The notes under the pieces: model-generated | Databases searched by the model: none | What the model saw: the letters and a program-made list of their open reading frames with translations, nothing else | What the model was told of the DNA's origin: nothing | Shown: one piece after another, positions 52,921 to 62,491 of the stretch | Position numbering within the stretch: the first letter of the stretch is position 1 | How the letters are laid out: the number at the start of each line of letters is the position of its first letter | Position numbers and translations under genes: made by a program | Assembly: GCF_940677205.1 (NCBI RefSeq) | Contig: NZ_OW712331.1 | Coordinates: 806,001 to 870,000, forward strand | Source of the DNA: [Clostridium] colinum | GTDB taxonomy: Bacteria > Bacillota > Clostridia > Lachnospirales > CAG-274 | DNA: 64,000 bases | Reading direction: 5' to 3'

Positions 52921-53709
52921 ATGGCTCTTATAACTGAAAACATTTTAAAAGAATTATTAAAAGATGAAAAAGTAGAAAATGTTATTTTAAAAAAAACAGA
53001 TATTATTACACCTTTAGCAAAAGAATTTATTGAAAAAAATAAAATAAAGATAACTTATGAAGATACAAAAGTTATAAAAAATCCAGAAAATGTAGATTTT
53101 AAAGAACAAAAAAATATTGTATTTAAAGAAAAAATTGCTAACAAAGATACTGAAAATGAATATAAATATAAATTTATAACTAGTTTTGGAGCAAAACTAG
53201 ATTATAAGCCAGAACATATGACACATTTAAGAGGAAGTCTTCTTGTTTTTAAAGACCATAAACAAATTATTTTTAGAGGAAAAATGGATAGCTTAGAAGC
53301 TAAAATTTTAGAAACTCAAATTTTTTGTAAAAATAAAAATAAACTTGTTGATGATTTACAAGAAATTCTTATTTTTGTTAGAAATATAACAAAAGCAGAA
53401 GTTTTAGATACTAAACTTGAAGAAATAAAACTATTAGGGTTAAATGAACAACAAATAAGAGATATGTCTCATAATCCTAAAAAATATTTTAATATAGGAC
53501 ACGAGTTTCCAGATTATAGAATGGGCGATTTAGCTATTTATATTAATTCTATCAGAACGCTTGTTAGAGAAGTTGAGCTTTCAGCTTATCAAGCTTTTAA
53601 AGATGAATATGGTAATGTTTCTAGAGAAGATATTATTAAGGCTTTAAATAGACTTTCTTCAGTTTGTTGGATAATTATGTTTAAAATAAGGCTTGGACAA
53701 TACGATTAG
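52921..53709 (+). CDS. eutT: Corrinoid adenosyltransferase EutT
   Basis: Makes adenosylcobalamin from cobalamin and ATP for the lyase. The N-terminal 60 residues contain 'DIITPLAKEFIEKNKIKI', a module also found at the end of the gene at 54360. The rest is the adenosyltransferase helical bundle: 'HMTHLRGSLLVFKDHKQIIF', 'ILIFVRNITKAEVL', 'IGHEFPDYRMGDLAIYIN'. The CC-containing metal motif of Salmonella EutT is absent, as in other Firmicute forms. A clear AAAAAGGAG precedes ATG. Confidence 0.9.
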   Translation: MALITENILKELLKDEKVENVILKKTDIITPLAKEFIEKNKIKITYEDTKVIKNPENVDFKEQKNIVFKEKIANKDTENEYKYKFITSFGAKLDYKPEHMTHLRGSLLVFKDHKQIIFRGKMDSLEAKILETQIFCKNKNKLVDDLQEILIFVRNITKAEVLDTKLEEIKLLGLNEQQIRDMSHNPKKYFNIGHEFPDYRMGDLAIYINSIRTLVREVELSAYQAFKDEYGNVSREDIIKALNRLSSVCWIIMFKIRLGQYD

Positions 53710-53720
53710 GAGAATAATTT

Positions 53721-54344
53721 ATGAAAGAAGTATTAAATAGTATTGTAAATGAAATTGTAAAAGAAATAAAAAATACTCATCTTATAGAGATAGAGGCATC
53801 TGGAAGGCATATTCATTTAAGCCAAGAAGATTTGGAAAAACTTTTTGGAAAAGGGTATATTTTAAATAAAGTTAAAGAGCTTTCTCAACCAGGACAATAT
53901 GTATGTCAAGAAAGAGTTGATATAATAGGACCTAAAAATACAATAAAAAATGTTGTTGTTTTAGGACCTGTAAGAAAAGAAACACAGGTTGAGGTTTCTT
54001 TAACAGATGCTAGATTATTAGGCATAGATGTGCCTATACGTCAAAGTGGAGATATTGATAATACTCCAGGTATTAAAATAAAATCTGAAAAAGGGATTAT
54101 AGAAAAAGATAAAGGAATTATTGTAGCACAAAGGCATATTCATATTGAAGAAAAAGATAAAGACAAATTTAATGTTTTTGATGGAGAAATAGTTAAAGTA
54201 AAAGTATTCTCTAATAGACCATTAATATTTGATGATGTAGTTGTTAGAATTAGTCCTAATTTTAAAACTTATATGCATATAGATTTTGATGAAGCAAATG
54301 CTTGTGCTTTTAAAAATGGCACCTTCGGAATAATTATAAAATAA
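53721..54344 (+). CDS. pduL: Phosphate acyltransferase PduL/EutD type
   Basis: Transfers acetyl from CoA to phosphate, recycling CoA inside the compartment and giving acetyl phosphate for ATP synthesis. The 207-residue protein has the two zinc-binding beta barrels of PduL: EASGRHIHLSQEDLE near residue 25, 'VVVLGPVRKETQVEVSLTDA', AQRHIHIEEKDKDKF near 138 and 'MHIDFDEANACAF' at the end. It is unrelated to the Pta-like EutD of enteric bacteria. The N-terminal helix may be an encapsulation tag. Confidence 0.92.
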   Translation: MKEVLNSIVNEIVKEIKNTHLIEIEASGRHIHLSQEDLEKLFGKGYILNKVKELSQPGQYVCQERVDIIGPKNTIKNVVVLGPVRKETQVEVSLTDARLLGIDVPIRQSGDIDNTPGIKIKSEKGIIEKDKGIIVAQRHIHIEEKDKDKFNVFDGEIVKVKVFSNRPLIFDDVVVRISPNFKTYMHIDFDEANACAFKNGTFGIIIK

Positions 54345-54359
54345 TTGGAGGTGTTTTTA

Positions 54360-54944
54360 TTGAAAAATAAAGAAAGATTAATAGATGAAATTTATGAAGA
54401 AATTTTAAAAAAAATTCAAAATATTAATCAATCTTTAATAAATAAACATAGAAACAAAATTATTGTTTTTGGTAATCAAAGTAGCTTTTTCAATAAAAAT
54501 TTTGAAGTAGTTAAATTTAATGATTTAGTAAATACAGATGAGATTAATGCTATTTATATAACATTTCTTTCTTTAACTATGTTATCTTCATTGGCTAATT
54601 TACTTCCAATATCTAAAGAAGAAGAATTTATTTTAGAATTTTTGGCAAAAGGAAAAAATATTTATATTTTTAAAAATGGTATTGAGTATAAAAAATATAT
54701 AAATACATTACCTAAAGAAGTTTATAAAAAATATTTATCTTTTGAAAATATATTAAAATCTTATAATATAAAATTTATAAACGAAGTTAAAGAAGATGTG
54801 ATTAAAAATGAACGTTTAATATGTTTAAACAATATAAAAAATCATATTAAAGGTAATAAGCTTATTTTAAACAATGATAAAATAATTTCACCTTTGGCAA
54901 AAGACTTTATAAAAGAAAATAATATTATTTTAGAAAGAAGATAA
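54360..54944 (+). CDS. Ethanolamine-utilisation-associated unknown protein
   Basis: A 194-residue protein resembling a group of uncharacterised proteins found only in eut operons (TIGR02536-like). Its central part ('NAIYITFLSLTMLSSLANLL') is hydrophobic and its end, 'NNDKIISPLAKDFIKENNIIL', copies the module near the start of EutT ('ITPLAKEFIEKNKI'). That shared module may bind the same partner. TTG at 54360 is chosen because GGAGG lies 8 bases upstream; TTG at 54345 overlaps it. Function unknown; a role in B12 or enzyme handling is a guess. Confidence 0.7.
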   Translation: MKNKERLIDEIYEEILKKIQNINQSLINKHRNKIIVFGNQSSFFNKNFEVVKFNDLVNTDEINAIYITFLSLTMLSSLANLLPISKEEEFILEFLAKGKNIYIFKNGIEYKKYINTLPKEVYKKYLSFENILKSYNIKFINEVKEDVIKNERLICLNNIKNHIKGNKLILNNDKIISPLAKDFIKENNIILERR

Positions 54945-54948
54945 TTTT

Positions 54949-55215
54949 ATGAGAATAGGAAAAGTTGTTGGGAATTTATGGGCAACAAGAAAAGATGAAA
55001 ATTTAAGTGGAGAAAAATTTCTTATTGTAAAAATATTGAAAGAAGAAGATATTTTTAAAGATGAACTTTTTGTAGCTTGTGATAGAATTGGAGCTGGAAA
55101 TGGTGATTTAGTTTTATTAACAGAAGGTAGTAGTGCAAGAAAAATAGGAAATTCTAATATACCTATTGATTGTGCAATTATAGGAATAATAGATTCAATG
55201 GAGTTTAATTTATGA
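54949..55215 (+). CDS. eutN: Shell vertex protein EutN
   Basis: An 88-residue EutN/CcmL-type protein that forms pentamers at the vertices of the shell. Characteristic blocks are 'RIGKVVGNLWATRKDENLSG', 'LFVACDRIGAGNGDLVLLTE' and 'IPIDCAIIGIIDSMEFN'. It overlaps the next gene by 4 bases and follows the preceding one by 4. Confidence 0.95.
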   Translation: MRIGKVVGNLWATRKDENLSGEKFLIVKILKEEDIFKDELFVACDRIGAGNGDLVLLTEGSSARKIGNSNIPIDCAIIGIIDSMEFNL

Positions 55216-55760
55216 ATAAAAGTATTGGTTCTTTAGAATTTAAAAGTATATGTAAAGGAATAGAAGTTTCTAATGAAATTTTAAAGCAAAATAATATAGA
55301 AATTATTTATTCAAAAAGTGTTTGTCCTGGAAAGTTTGTGATAATTTTTTCTGGTGATTCACAAGATGTTAAAGAGGCAGTATGTTTAGGTGAAAGCCTT
55401 GATGATAACTTTTTAATAGAATCATTTATTATTAATAAAGTACACAATCAAATTATAGAGGGCTTAAAAGGTAAGTATATATCCAAAGATATAGAAGGAC
55501 TTTGCTTTGGTATAGTAGAAACATTAAAAATTTGTTCTGGTATAAAAGCATTAGACTATGCCTTAAAATCTAGTGATGTAAATCTTTTTAAAATACAATT
55601 AGCCTTTGCTATAGGTGGTAAATTTGTATTTTTAATAACTGGTTCAGTAAGTAGTGTTGAAAATGCTATTTATAATGTTAAAGAATTGTTAGATAAAAAA
55701 GAAATTTTAAATACAGCTATTATTCCTTTTGCTTGTAAAGAAATTATGGAAAAAATTTAA
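55212..55760 (+). CDS. Tandem-BMC shell protein, PduT-like with probable Fe-S site
   Basis: A 182-residue protein of two BMC domains in the order of PduT: 'SIGSLEFKSICKGIEVSNEI' and 'GLCFGIVETLKICSGIKALD'. It keeps the Cys in SVCPGKF, which in PduT (KTICPGK) helps hold a [4Fe-4S] cluster at the trimer's central pore. Such a protein could pass electrons through the shell. A pduT-like gene in an eut operon in addition to eutL is noteworthy. It overlaps eutN by 4 bases. Confidence 0.85.
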   Translation: MNKSIGSLEFKSICKGIEVSNEILKQNNIEIIYSKSVCPGKFVIIFSGDSQDVKEAVCLGESLDDNFLIESFIINKVHNQIIEGLKGKYISKDIEGLCFGIVETLKICSGIKALDYALKSSDVNLFKIQLAFAIGGKFVFLITGSVSSVENAIYNVKELLDKKEILNTAIIPFACKEIMEKI

Positions 55761-55775
55761 TTTAGAGGTGGTAAA

Positions 55776-56864
55776 TTGAGCATTAATGAAATTATTTTAT
55801 ATATAATGGTTATATTTATGGTCTTAGGGGCTATAGATAAATGTATCGGAAATAAATTTGGTGTTGGTGAAAAATTTGAAGAAGGAATAATAACTATGGG
55901 TGCTTTAGCATTATCAATGGTTGGGGTTATATGTCTTGCGCCTGTTCTTGCTAATATTTTAAGACCTATTGTTGTTCCTATCTTTAATTTATTAGGAGCA
56001 GACCCTGCTATGTTTGCTGGTAGCCTTTTAGCCAACGATATGGGTGGAGCACCTCTTGCTATCGAGCTTGCAAACACACCAGAAGCAGGCCTTTTTGGTG
56101 GGCTTATAGTTGGTGCTATGATGGGGCCTACTATTGTTTTTACTATTCCAGTTGCTCTTGGGATTATTGAAAAAGAAGACCAAAAATATCTTGCAACAGG
56201 TGTTTTATCGGGGGTAATAACAATACCTATTGGTGCTTTTGTTGGAGGATTAGTTGCAGGATTTGATTTTATGATGGTATTTAAAAACCTTATACCTATA
56301 ATTATTTTTGCTATTTTAATAGCAGTATTGTTATTTTTATTTGAAGACTTTATGTTAAAAGCTTTTACTATTTTTGGTAAAGCAGTAGTTATTATTATAA
56401 CAATAGGTTTAGTTTTAGCTATTATTGAAAAATTAACTGGAATAGTTATAATAAAAGGCTTAAACCCAATAGAAGAAGGCATTACCATTGTTGGAGATAT
56501 TGCTATTGTTTTGGCAGGAGCATTTCCGCTAGTTTATGTTATTACAAAAGTATTTAAGAAACCATTATTAAAATTAGGTCAAATATTAAAAATGAACGAT
56601 GTTGCGGCAGCTGGTCTTATTGCTAGTCTTGCTAATAGCATACCCATGTTTCAAATGTTAAAAGATATGGATAATAGAGGGAAAATAATAAATGTTGCTT
56701 TTGCTGTTTCTGCCGCATTTGTATTTGGAGACCACTTAGGCTTTACGGCTGGATTTAATAAAGACATGATTTTTCCTATGATTGTTGGTAAGCTTGTAGG
56801 AGGAGTTACAGCTATATTTGTAGCTATTATTATGGCTAACAAAACTCTTTCAAAAGGCAAATAG
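55776..56864 (+). CDS. eutH: Ethanolamine permease EutH
   Basis: A 362-residue integral membrane protein with about ten hydrophobic segments, the ethanolamine importer. Conserved pieces include 'AIDKCIGNKFGVGEKFEEGI', 'LANDMGGAPLAIELANTPEA', 'GALALSMVGVICLAPVL' and 'FGDHLGFTAGFNKDMIFPMI'. It starts with TTG, preceded by TAGAGGTGG. Import is most important at low ethanolamine or low pH. Confidence 0.95.
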   Translation: MSINEIILYIMVIFMVLGAIDKCIGNKFGVGEKFEEGIITMGALALSMVGVICLAPVLANILRPIVVPIFNLLGADPAMFAGSLLANDMGGAPLAIELANTPEAGLFGGLIVGAMMGPTIVFTIPVALGIIEKEDQKYLATGVLSGVITIPIGAFVGGLVAGFDFMMVFKNLIPIIIFAILIAVLLFLFEDFMLKAFTIFGKAVVIIITIGLVLAIIEKLTGIVIIKGLNPIEEGITIVGDIAIVLAGAFPLVYVITKVFKKPLLKLGQILKMNDVAAAGLIASLANSIPMFQMLKDMDNRGKIINVAFAVSAAFVFGDHLGFTAGFNKDMIFPMIVGKLVGGVTAIFVAIIMANKTLSKGK

Positions 56865-56874
56865 GAGGTAAAAT

Positions 56875-57348
56875 ATGGATTTTAAAAACATAGATAAAAA
56901 TTTATTAGAAACTATACTAAGACAAGTTGTTGAAGAAAAACTTTCAAGCCTCACAACACAAAATATAGATTTTGTAAAAGAAAATAAAAGTGGAGTTATT
57001 TCTGTTAAATTAGATACTGTTAAAGTTTCTGAAGAAAATAGATTAGACACAGGAAAATTATCCGATATTGTATATACAAAAGATGTTTTAACATTAGAAG
57101 AAAGTTCTAGGCTTGGTGCTGGTATAATGGAAATGAAAAAAACAACTTTTGATTGGACATTAAATTACGATGAAATAGATTATATTATAGATGGGCATTT
57201 AGATATTATAATTAATGGGGAAAAAGTTTCTGCAGATAAAGGCGAAATGATTTTTATCCCAAAAGGTAGTACTATAAAATTTTCTGTGCCCAATTATGCT
57301 AGATTTTTATATATAACGTATCCAGCAGATTGGAATAATCAAAATTAA
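56875..57348 (+). CDS. eutQ: EutQ, cupin-type eut protein
   Basis: A 157-residue protein with a helical N-terminal 50 residues and a cupin barrel ('DVLTLEESSRLGAGIMEMKK', 'DYIIDGHLDIIINGEKVSAD', 'GEMIFIPKGSTIKFSVP'). EutQ homologues have been reported to have acetate kinase activity and to be needed for compartment assembly. It is the last gene of the operon, with AGGAGGT before the ATG and a terminator after it. Confidence 0.92.
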   Translation: MDFKNIDKNLLETILRQVVEEKLSSLTTQNIDFVKENKSGVISVKLDTVKVSEENRLDTGKLSDIVYTKDVLTLEESSRLGAGIMEMKKTTFDWTLNYDEIDYIIDGHLDIIINGEKVSADKGEMIFIPKGSTIKFSVPNYARFLYITYPADWNNQN

Positions 57349-57354
57349 TAATAT

Positions 57355-57407
57355 ATAACGTTAGTAGTTATTTTAAATATAAATATTACTATTAACGTTA
57401 TTTTTAT
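57355..57407 (+). terminator. Terminator of the eut operon
   Basis: ATAACGTTAGTAGTTA (57355-57370) pairs with the segment ending AACGTTAT (57385-57401) with two mismatches, followed by TTTTTATTT. Confidence 0.8.
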
Positions 57408-57594
57408 TTAAATACAATTAAAGTATAACTCTATTTTTGAATACAAAGTATTTAAAAAATTGATTATTTATAAAATATTGTATACAAAAAATGTAACAAA
57501 AATATAAAAGTATAATAATATATATTAAGGAGTTAAAAAACAAAAGAAACATATAAAAAATTATAATTATATTTATTTTGAGGAGGATTTTAAA

Positions 57595-57750
57595 ATGAGT
57601 GCTTTTGAAATTGAAAATGAATGTGGAGCAGCAGCACCACTTAATGATAGAGTTAGAGAAGAATGTATTATAGCTTTAAAGGTTTACGATTTTTGTAGAC
57701 AACAAGAGTGTAACAACATACAACAAAAAATATTAAAATATAAATTATAG
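57595..57750 (+). CDS. Small Cys-containing protein, N-terminal part of a clostridial family
   Basis: A 51-residue protein starting with ATG after TGAGGAGGATTT. Its centre, 'DRVREECIIALKVYDFCRQQ', with Cys spacing ECII...DFC...QEC, matches the beginning of larger clostridial proteins of unknown function (some next to spore-coat or cell-surface genes) that continue with beta domains. Here it ends after 51 residues with KYKL. It may be a natural mini-form or the remnant of a longer gene. It stands alone between the eut terminator and the cardiolipin synthase promoter. Confidence 0.6.
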   Translation: MSAFEIENECGAAAPLNDRVREECIIALKVYDFCRQQECNNIQQKILKYKL

Positions 57751-57783
57751 AGGGAATTATTATTTCAAAATTATTTAAAAAAG

Positions 57784-57812
57784 TTGATTTTTTTTAATAA
57801 ATATATTATAAT
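57784..57812 (+). promoter_or_regulatory. Promoter of cardiolipin synthase gene
   Basis: TTGATT (57784-57789), 17-base spacer, TATAAT (57807-57812), about 30 bases before the ATG. Confidence 0.75.
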
Positions 57813-57842
57813 TTGGTTACATAACATAAGGGAGATTAACAT

Positions 57843-59393
57843 ATGAAAAAAATTATAGATGTACTTTTTGGTAGAGCAGTGATATTATTATTGGCTTTTT
57901 TTGTACAAATAGCTTTAATATTATTCGTAGTAGTAAAATTTCAAGAATATTTTTTCTATTTTTATCTTATAGGCATTTTATTTAGTATAATGATATTATT
58001 ATTTTTAATTAATAGTAATATGAACCCATCATATAAAATAGCTTGGATTATACCTATAATGCTTTTTCCACAGTTAGGTTGGATATTTTATGCATTATTT
58101 AGCAGTGGTAGATTTAGCAAAGTAACAAAGAAAAAACAAAAAAAGTATTATGCTAAGCATATAGATGATTTATCCAAAGTAATATTAAAAGATAAAAAAA
58201 TTTTAAACAAACTAGAAGAAGAAGATATTGTAGCTATGCGACAAGCTAAATATCTTATAGATTACGGCGAAAGTCAAGTATTTAAAAATAGACAAAGTAA
58301 CTATTTTAAAGTAGGTGAGGAATATTATAAAGTATTTTTAGAAGAGCTTGAAAAAGCTGAAAAATTTATATTTATGGAATATTTTATAATATCTGAAGGT
58401 AAAATGTGGGATAGTATATTAGAAGTATTAAAAAGAAAAGTTGCTGAGGGAGTAGAAGTTCGCCTAATATATGACGATTTTGGCTGTATAATGACATTGC
58501 CTAAAAATTATGATAAATACCTTGAAACACTTGGTATAAAATGTAGCGTATTTAACCCTGCAAATTTAATCTTTACTGTTATATACAATAACAGGACGCA
58601 TAGAAAAATAACTGTAATAGATGGTAAAGTAGCATTTACAGGTGGATTTAATCTTGCAGATGAATATATAAATGAAATAGAGCGTTTTGGACACTGGAAA
58701 GATACTGGAATAATGATAAAAGGTGAAGGTGTTTGGGGCTTTACAATAATGTTTTTAAATATGTGGAAATTTTTAAGGAAAGTAGACGAAAACTTTTTAT
58801 TATATAAAGGAGAATTTGAATACAAAGAAGACGCAGAAGAATATGATGGATATATAATACCATTTAGTGATAGCCCTTTAGATAGAGAAATAGTTAGTAG
58901 TAATGTTTTTGTAAATCTTATAAATAGTGCCACAGAATATATATATATAAATACACCTTATTTAATTATAGATTATGAAATGATGTCTACTTTGTGTATG
59001 GCGGCTAAAAGAGGTGTTGATGTTAAAATAGTTACACCTTTTATACCAGATAAGAAAACTGTTTTTGAAGTAACCAGGTCAAATTATCAAACACTTATAG
59101 AAAGTGGAGTAAAAGTGTATGAATATAAACCAGGATTTATTCACGCTAAAAGTTTTGTTGTAGATGATAAATATGCCGTTATAGGAACTATAAATCTAGA
59201 TTATAGAAGTTTATATTTACATTTTGAATGTGGTGTTTGGATGTATAAATCTAAGACTATATTAGATATGAAAGAAGATTATTTAAACACATTAGAAAAA
59301 TGTAAAATATACACTTTAGATGAATGTTATCAAGTATCTGCTATAAGAAAGTTATTTAGGTCTATATTACAAATATTTGCACCATTATTATAA
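57843..59393 (+). CDS. cls: Cardiolipin synthase
   Basis: Joins two phosphatidylglycerol molecules to make cardiolipin in the membrane. The 516-residue protein has two N-terminal membrane segments (residues 10-30, 38-58, followed by a third near 62-80) and two phospholipase D motifs: HRKITVIDGKVAFTGGFN near residue 252 and HAKSFVVDDKYAVIGTIN near 432, both complete HxK...D. It is monocistronic, ending in a strong terminator. Confidence 0.93.
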   Translation: MKKIIDVLFGRAVILLLAFFVQIALILFVVVKFQEYFFYFYLIGILFSIMILLFLINSNMNPSYKIAWIIPIMLFPQLGWIFYALFSSGRFSKVTKKKQKKYYAKHIDDLSKVILKDKKILNKLEEEDIVAMRQAKYLIDYGESQVFKNRQSNYFKVGEEYYKVFLEELEKAEKFIFMEYFIISEGKMWDSILEVLKRKVAEGVEVRLIYDDFGCIMTLPKNYDKYLETLGIKCSVFNPANLIFTVIYNNRTHRKITVIDGKVAFTGGFNLADEYINEIERFGHWKDTGIMIKGEGVWGFTIMFLNMWKFLRKVDENFLLYKGEFEYKEDAEEYDGYIIPFSDSPLDREIVSSNVFVNLINSATEYIYINTPYLIIDYEMMSTLCMAAKRGVDVKIVTPFIPDKKTVFEVTRSNYQTLIESGVKVYEYKPGFIHAKSFVVDDKYAVIGTINLDYRSLYLHFECGVWMYKSKTILDMKEDYLNTLEKCKIYTLDECYQVSAIRKLFRSILQIFAPLL

Positions 59394-59418
59394 TTTTTTA
59401 TATTAAATAAATATTATT

Positions 59419-59462
59419 ACAAAGATAAGACTATAACAAATTAATCTTATCTTTGTTTTTAA
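59419..59462 (+). terminator. Terminator after cardiolipin synthase
   Basis: ACAAAGATAAGA (59419-59430) pairs with TCTTATCTTTGT (59445-59456), followed by a run of T. Confidence 0.9.
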
Positions 59463-59556
59463 TTTTAAAAATATTAAAAATTATTTTATAGACTTGTATA
59501 AAATACTATGTTAAAATAGTATAGATTAATATTAAAAATTTAGAGAGGTGATATTA

Positions 59557-60513
59557 TTGTCAGATAAAGATTGTAAATTAATAGCTAAATCTATTGGTGG
59601 CCAAGCTGTTATAGAAGGTGTTATGATGCGTGGCAAATCTATATACTGTATGGCTGTTAGAAATATTAATACTAAAGAAATTACGGTTGAAAAAAATGAA
59701 ATAAACCGTTCAGTTAATAAAGATAAAATGTTAAAAATACCTTTTTTTAGAGGAATATTAAGTTTTGTTGATAGCTTAGTTTTGGGTACAAAAATAATAA
59801 TGAGGTCTGCTACATTATCTGGTTTAGATGAAGGTGATGAAAATGAGAAAAAAAGCAAGCTAGACATATGGCTTGAAAAAAAATTTGGAGAAAAACTGGC
59901 AGATTATATTATATATTTTAGTGTTTTTATTTCTGTTATATTATCTATTGCGATATTTATGGTTTTACCTGTTTGGATAAGTAGTTTTATTACTAAAATT
60001 TTTAATGTTAGCCTTTGGGGAATAGGTATTGTAGAAGGAATAGTTAGGATTTTAATATTTTTAGCATATATTTTATTAATATCAAAAATGGAAGATATTC
60101 AGAGGCTTTTTAAATATCACGGAGCAGAGCATAAAACTATAAATTGTTTTGAAAGTGGAGATGAGCTTACTATAGAAAATGTAAGAAAACATACAAGATT
60201 ACATAAAAGATGTGGAACAAGTTTTCTTATTATTGTAATGATTATTAGTATGATAGTTTTTATGTTTTTAAGAACAGATAATGTAACACTTAGAGTTTTA
60301 TCAAGGGTTATATTAGTTCCATTTATTGCCGGCATAAGTTATGAGGTAATAAAAATAGCTGGTAGATGTGATAATCTTTTTGTAAAAATAATTAGTGCTC
60401 CCGGAATGGCTTTACAAAAAATTACAACAAAAGAGCCAGAAGATGAAATGATAGAAACGGCTATTTTATCTTTAAAAGGAGTTTTAGAAGAAGAAGGTAC
60501 TAATAATGAGTAA
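59557..60513 (+). CDS. yqhQ: YqhQ-like membrane protein (DUF1385)
   Basis: A 318-residue protein with a glycine-rich N-terminus ('IGGQAVIEGVMMRGKSIYCM') that is diagnostic for DUF1385, then membrane segments near residues 120-150, 155-180 and 205-225. The 'KYHGAEHKTINCFE' motif with His and Cys residues looks like a metal site. The exact function is unknown; the family is linked with ribosome release factor genes in Firmicutes, as here. TTG at 59557, 6 bases after GAGAGGTG, is preferred over GTG at 59548, which is part of the site. Confidence 0.88.
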   Translation: MSDKDCKLIAKSIGGQAVIEGVMMRGKSIYCMAVRNINTKEITVEKNEINRSVNKDKMLKIPFFRGILSFVDSLVLGTKIIMRSATLSGLDEGDENEKKSKLDIWLEKKFGEKLADYIIYFSVFISVILSIAIFMVLPVWISSFITKIFNVSLWGIGIVEGIVRILIFLAYILLISKMEDIQRLFKYHGAEHKTINCFESGDELTIENVRKHTRLHKRCGTSFLIIVMIISMIVFMFLRTDNVTLRVLSRVILVPFIAGISYEVIKIAGRCDNLFVKIISAPGMALQKITTKEPEDEMIETAILSLKGVLEEEGTNNE

Positions 60514-61354
60514 AAAAGTAAAAGATATACTTATACATTATAAAAAAATACTAAAAGAAAATAACTTTGATACTTATTCTTTAGATGTAGAAGTATTATT
60601 GATGAATGTTACACAATTTAGTAAAACAAAGCTTTACTTAAACTTAGACTATATATTAAAACCTGAAGAATTTGAAAAGTTTGAGAGTTTTTTTAATAGA
60701 AGATTAAAAAATGAACCTATAGCTTATATAATTGGAAAATGTGAGTTTATGGGGCTTGAATTTTTATTAGATAGAAACACACTTATACCAAGGCCAGACA
60801 CAGAAATTTTAGTTGAAAAGGCAATAGAAATTATTAATGAAAATAAACTAAAAAATGTAATAGATATAGGAACTGGTAGTGGAGCTATTGCAATATCTTT
60901 AGCTAAATATTGTGATATTAATGTAGATGCAATAGATATAAATAATAAAGCTTTAGAAATTGCTAAAAAAAATGCAAATTTAAATAATATAAAAAATATT
61001 AACTTTATTAAAAGTGATATTTTTGAAAATATAAATAAAAAATATGATATTATAGTATCTAATCCGCCATATATAAAAACTAAAGTAATAGAAACTTTAG
61101 ATAAAAATGTTAAAGACTATGAACCAATATTGGCTTTAGATGGTGGGGAAAGTGGACTTATTTTTTATGAAAAAATAGTTAATAATGCAAATAAATATCT
61201 TAATAAAGGAGGATATTTATTATTTGAAATAGGACATGACCAAGCTGAAGATGTAAAAAAAATTATGACAAACCATAATTTTATTAATATAGACATATTA
61301 AAAGATTTATCAGGTCTTGACAGAGTTATATTAGGAAATATAAAATTAATATAA
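60506..61354 (+). CDS. prmC: Release factor glutamine methyltransferase PrmC
   Basis: Methylates the Gln of the GGQ motif in release factors. The 282-residue protein has the SAM-binding loop [12 protein letters not shown] near residue 117 and the catalytic NPPY in VSNPPYIK near 185, with the N-terminal helical domain typical of PrmC. It overlaps yqhQ by 8 bases and precedes prfA, its substrate. Confidence 0.95.
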   Translation: MSKKVKDILIHYKKILKENNFDTYSLDVEVLLMNVTQFSKTKLYLNLDYILKPEEFEKFESFFNRRLKNEPIAYIIGKCEFMGLEFLLDRNTLIPRPDTEILVEKAIEIINENKLKNVIDIGTGSGAIAISLAKYCDINVDAIDINNKALEIAKKNANLNNIKNINFIKSDIFENINKKYDIIVSNPPYIKTKVIETLDKNVKDYEPILALDGGESGLIFYEKIVNNANKYLNKGGYLLFEIGHDQAEDVKKIMTNHNFINIDILKDLSGLDRVILGNIKLI

Positions 61355-61383
61355 TTAATATAAAAGTTTTTAGGAGGCAAATA

Positions 61384-62451
61384 ATGTTTGACAAACTAAT
61401 AGATTTAGAAAAAAGGTATATTGAATTATCAGATAAAATAAATGACCCAGAAGTTATAAGCAATAATGAAGAATGGCGAAAGTTAATGAAAGAGCATAGC
61501 GATATTAGTCCTATTGTTAATAAATATAAGGAATATGAACAAACAAAACAAGCAATAGAAGATGCAAAAGAAATGCTTAATGAAAGTGATGAAGAAATGC
61601 GTCAACTTGCAAAAGAAGAGCTTAATGAAAATAACGAAAAGATTGAACAAATAAAAGAAGAATTAAAAATACTTTTAATACCAAAAGACCCAAATGATGA
61701 TAAAAATGTTATTGTAGAAATAAGAGGCGGAGCTGGTGGAGATGAAGCTAACATTTTTGCTGGTGATTTATACAGAATGTACAACCGATATGCAGAAAGA
61801 AGAAGATGGAAAACAGAAATCATGAGCTCTACACCTAGTGATATGGGTGGATTTAAAGAAATATCGTTTATGATAATGGGCCAAGGAGCTTATTCTAGAC
61901 TTAAATATGAAAGTGGAGTTCATAGAGTACAAAGAGTACCCGATACTGAATCTAGTGGAAGGATACACACATCTACTGTTACAGTAGCAGTTTTACCGGA
62001 AGTTGAAGACATAGATTTTAAATTAGATTTAAATGACGTACGTATAGACGTATTTAGAGCTTCTGGTAATGGTGGACAATGTGTTAATACAACAGATTCG
62101 GCAGTTCGTGCAACACATGTACCAACTGGTATAGTTGTATCTTGTCAAGATGAAAAAAGTCAGCTTAAAAATAAAGAAAAAGCATTAAAAGTACTTGCAA
62201 GTAGACTTTATGATATGGAGCTTGAAAAGCAACACGCAGAGCTTTCTGCAGAAAGAAAAAGTCAAGTAGGCCGTGGTAATAGAAATGAAAGAATAAGAAC
62301 ATATAATTTCCCTCAAGGAAGAGTTACAGACCATAGAGTAGGGCTTACATTACACCGTTTAGATTCTATTATAGATGGAGATTTAGATGAGATAATGGAT
62401 ACACTTATTACAACGGAACAAGCAGAAAAATTAAAAGAAGGAACAGAATAA
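61384..62451 (+). CDS. prfA: Peptide chain release factor 1
   Basis: Recognises UAA and UAG stop codons and triggers peptide release. The 355-residue protein carries the codon-recognising region with [19 protein letters not shown] and the catalytic GGQ in [17 protein letters not shown] near residue 232. It follows prmC by 29 bases with TTTTAGGAGGCAA upstream. Confidence 0.96.
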   Translation: MFDKLIDLEKRYIELSDKINDPEVISNNEEWRKLMKEHSDISPIVNKYKEYEQTKQAIEDAKEMLNESDEEMRQLAKEELNENNEKIEQIKEELKILLIPKDPNDDKNVIVEIRGGAGGDEANIFAGDLYRMYNRYAERRRWKTEIMSSTPSDMGGFKEISFMIMGQGAYSRLKYESGVHRVQRVPDTESSGRIHTSTVTVAVLPEVEDIDFKLDLNDVRIDVFRASGNGGQCVNTTDSAVRATHVPTGIVVSCQDEKSQLKNKEKALKVLASRLYDMELEKQHAELSAERKSQVGRGNRNERIRTYNFPQGRVTDHRVGLTLHRLDSIIDGDLDEIMDTLITTEQAEKLKEGTE

Positions 62452-62491
62452 AACTGTATATTAACTGTGCATTAAGATAGAAGGTGACTAA

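Noticed and set aside
55757-56488. Minus-strand frame of about 240 codons opposite eutH
   Set aside because: Opposite a highly conserved gene; the Pro/Ile-rich product mirrors the membrane codons of eutH.
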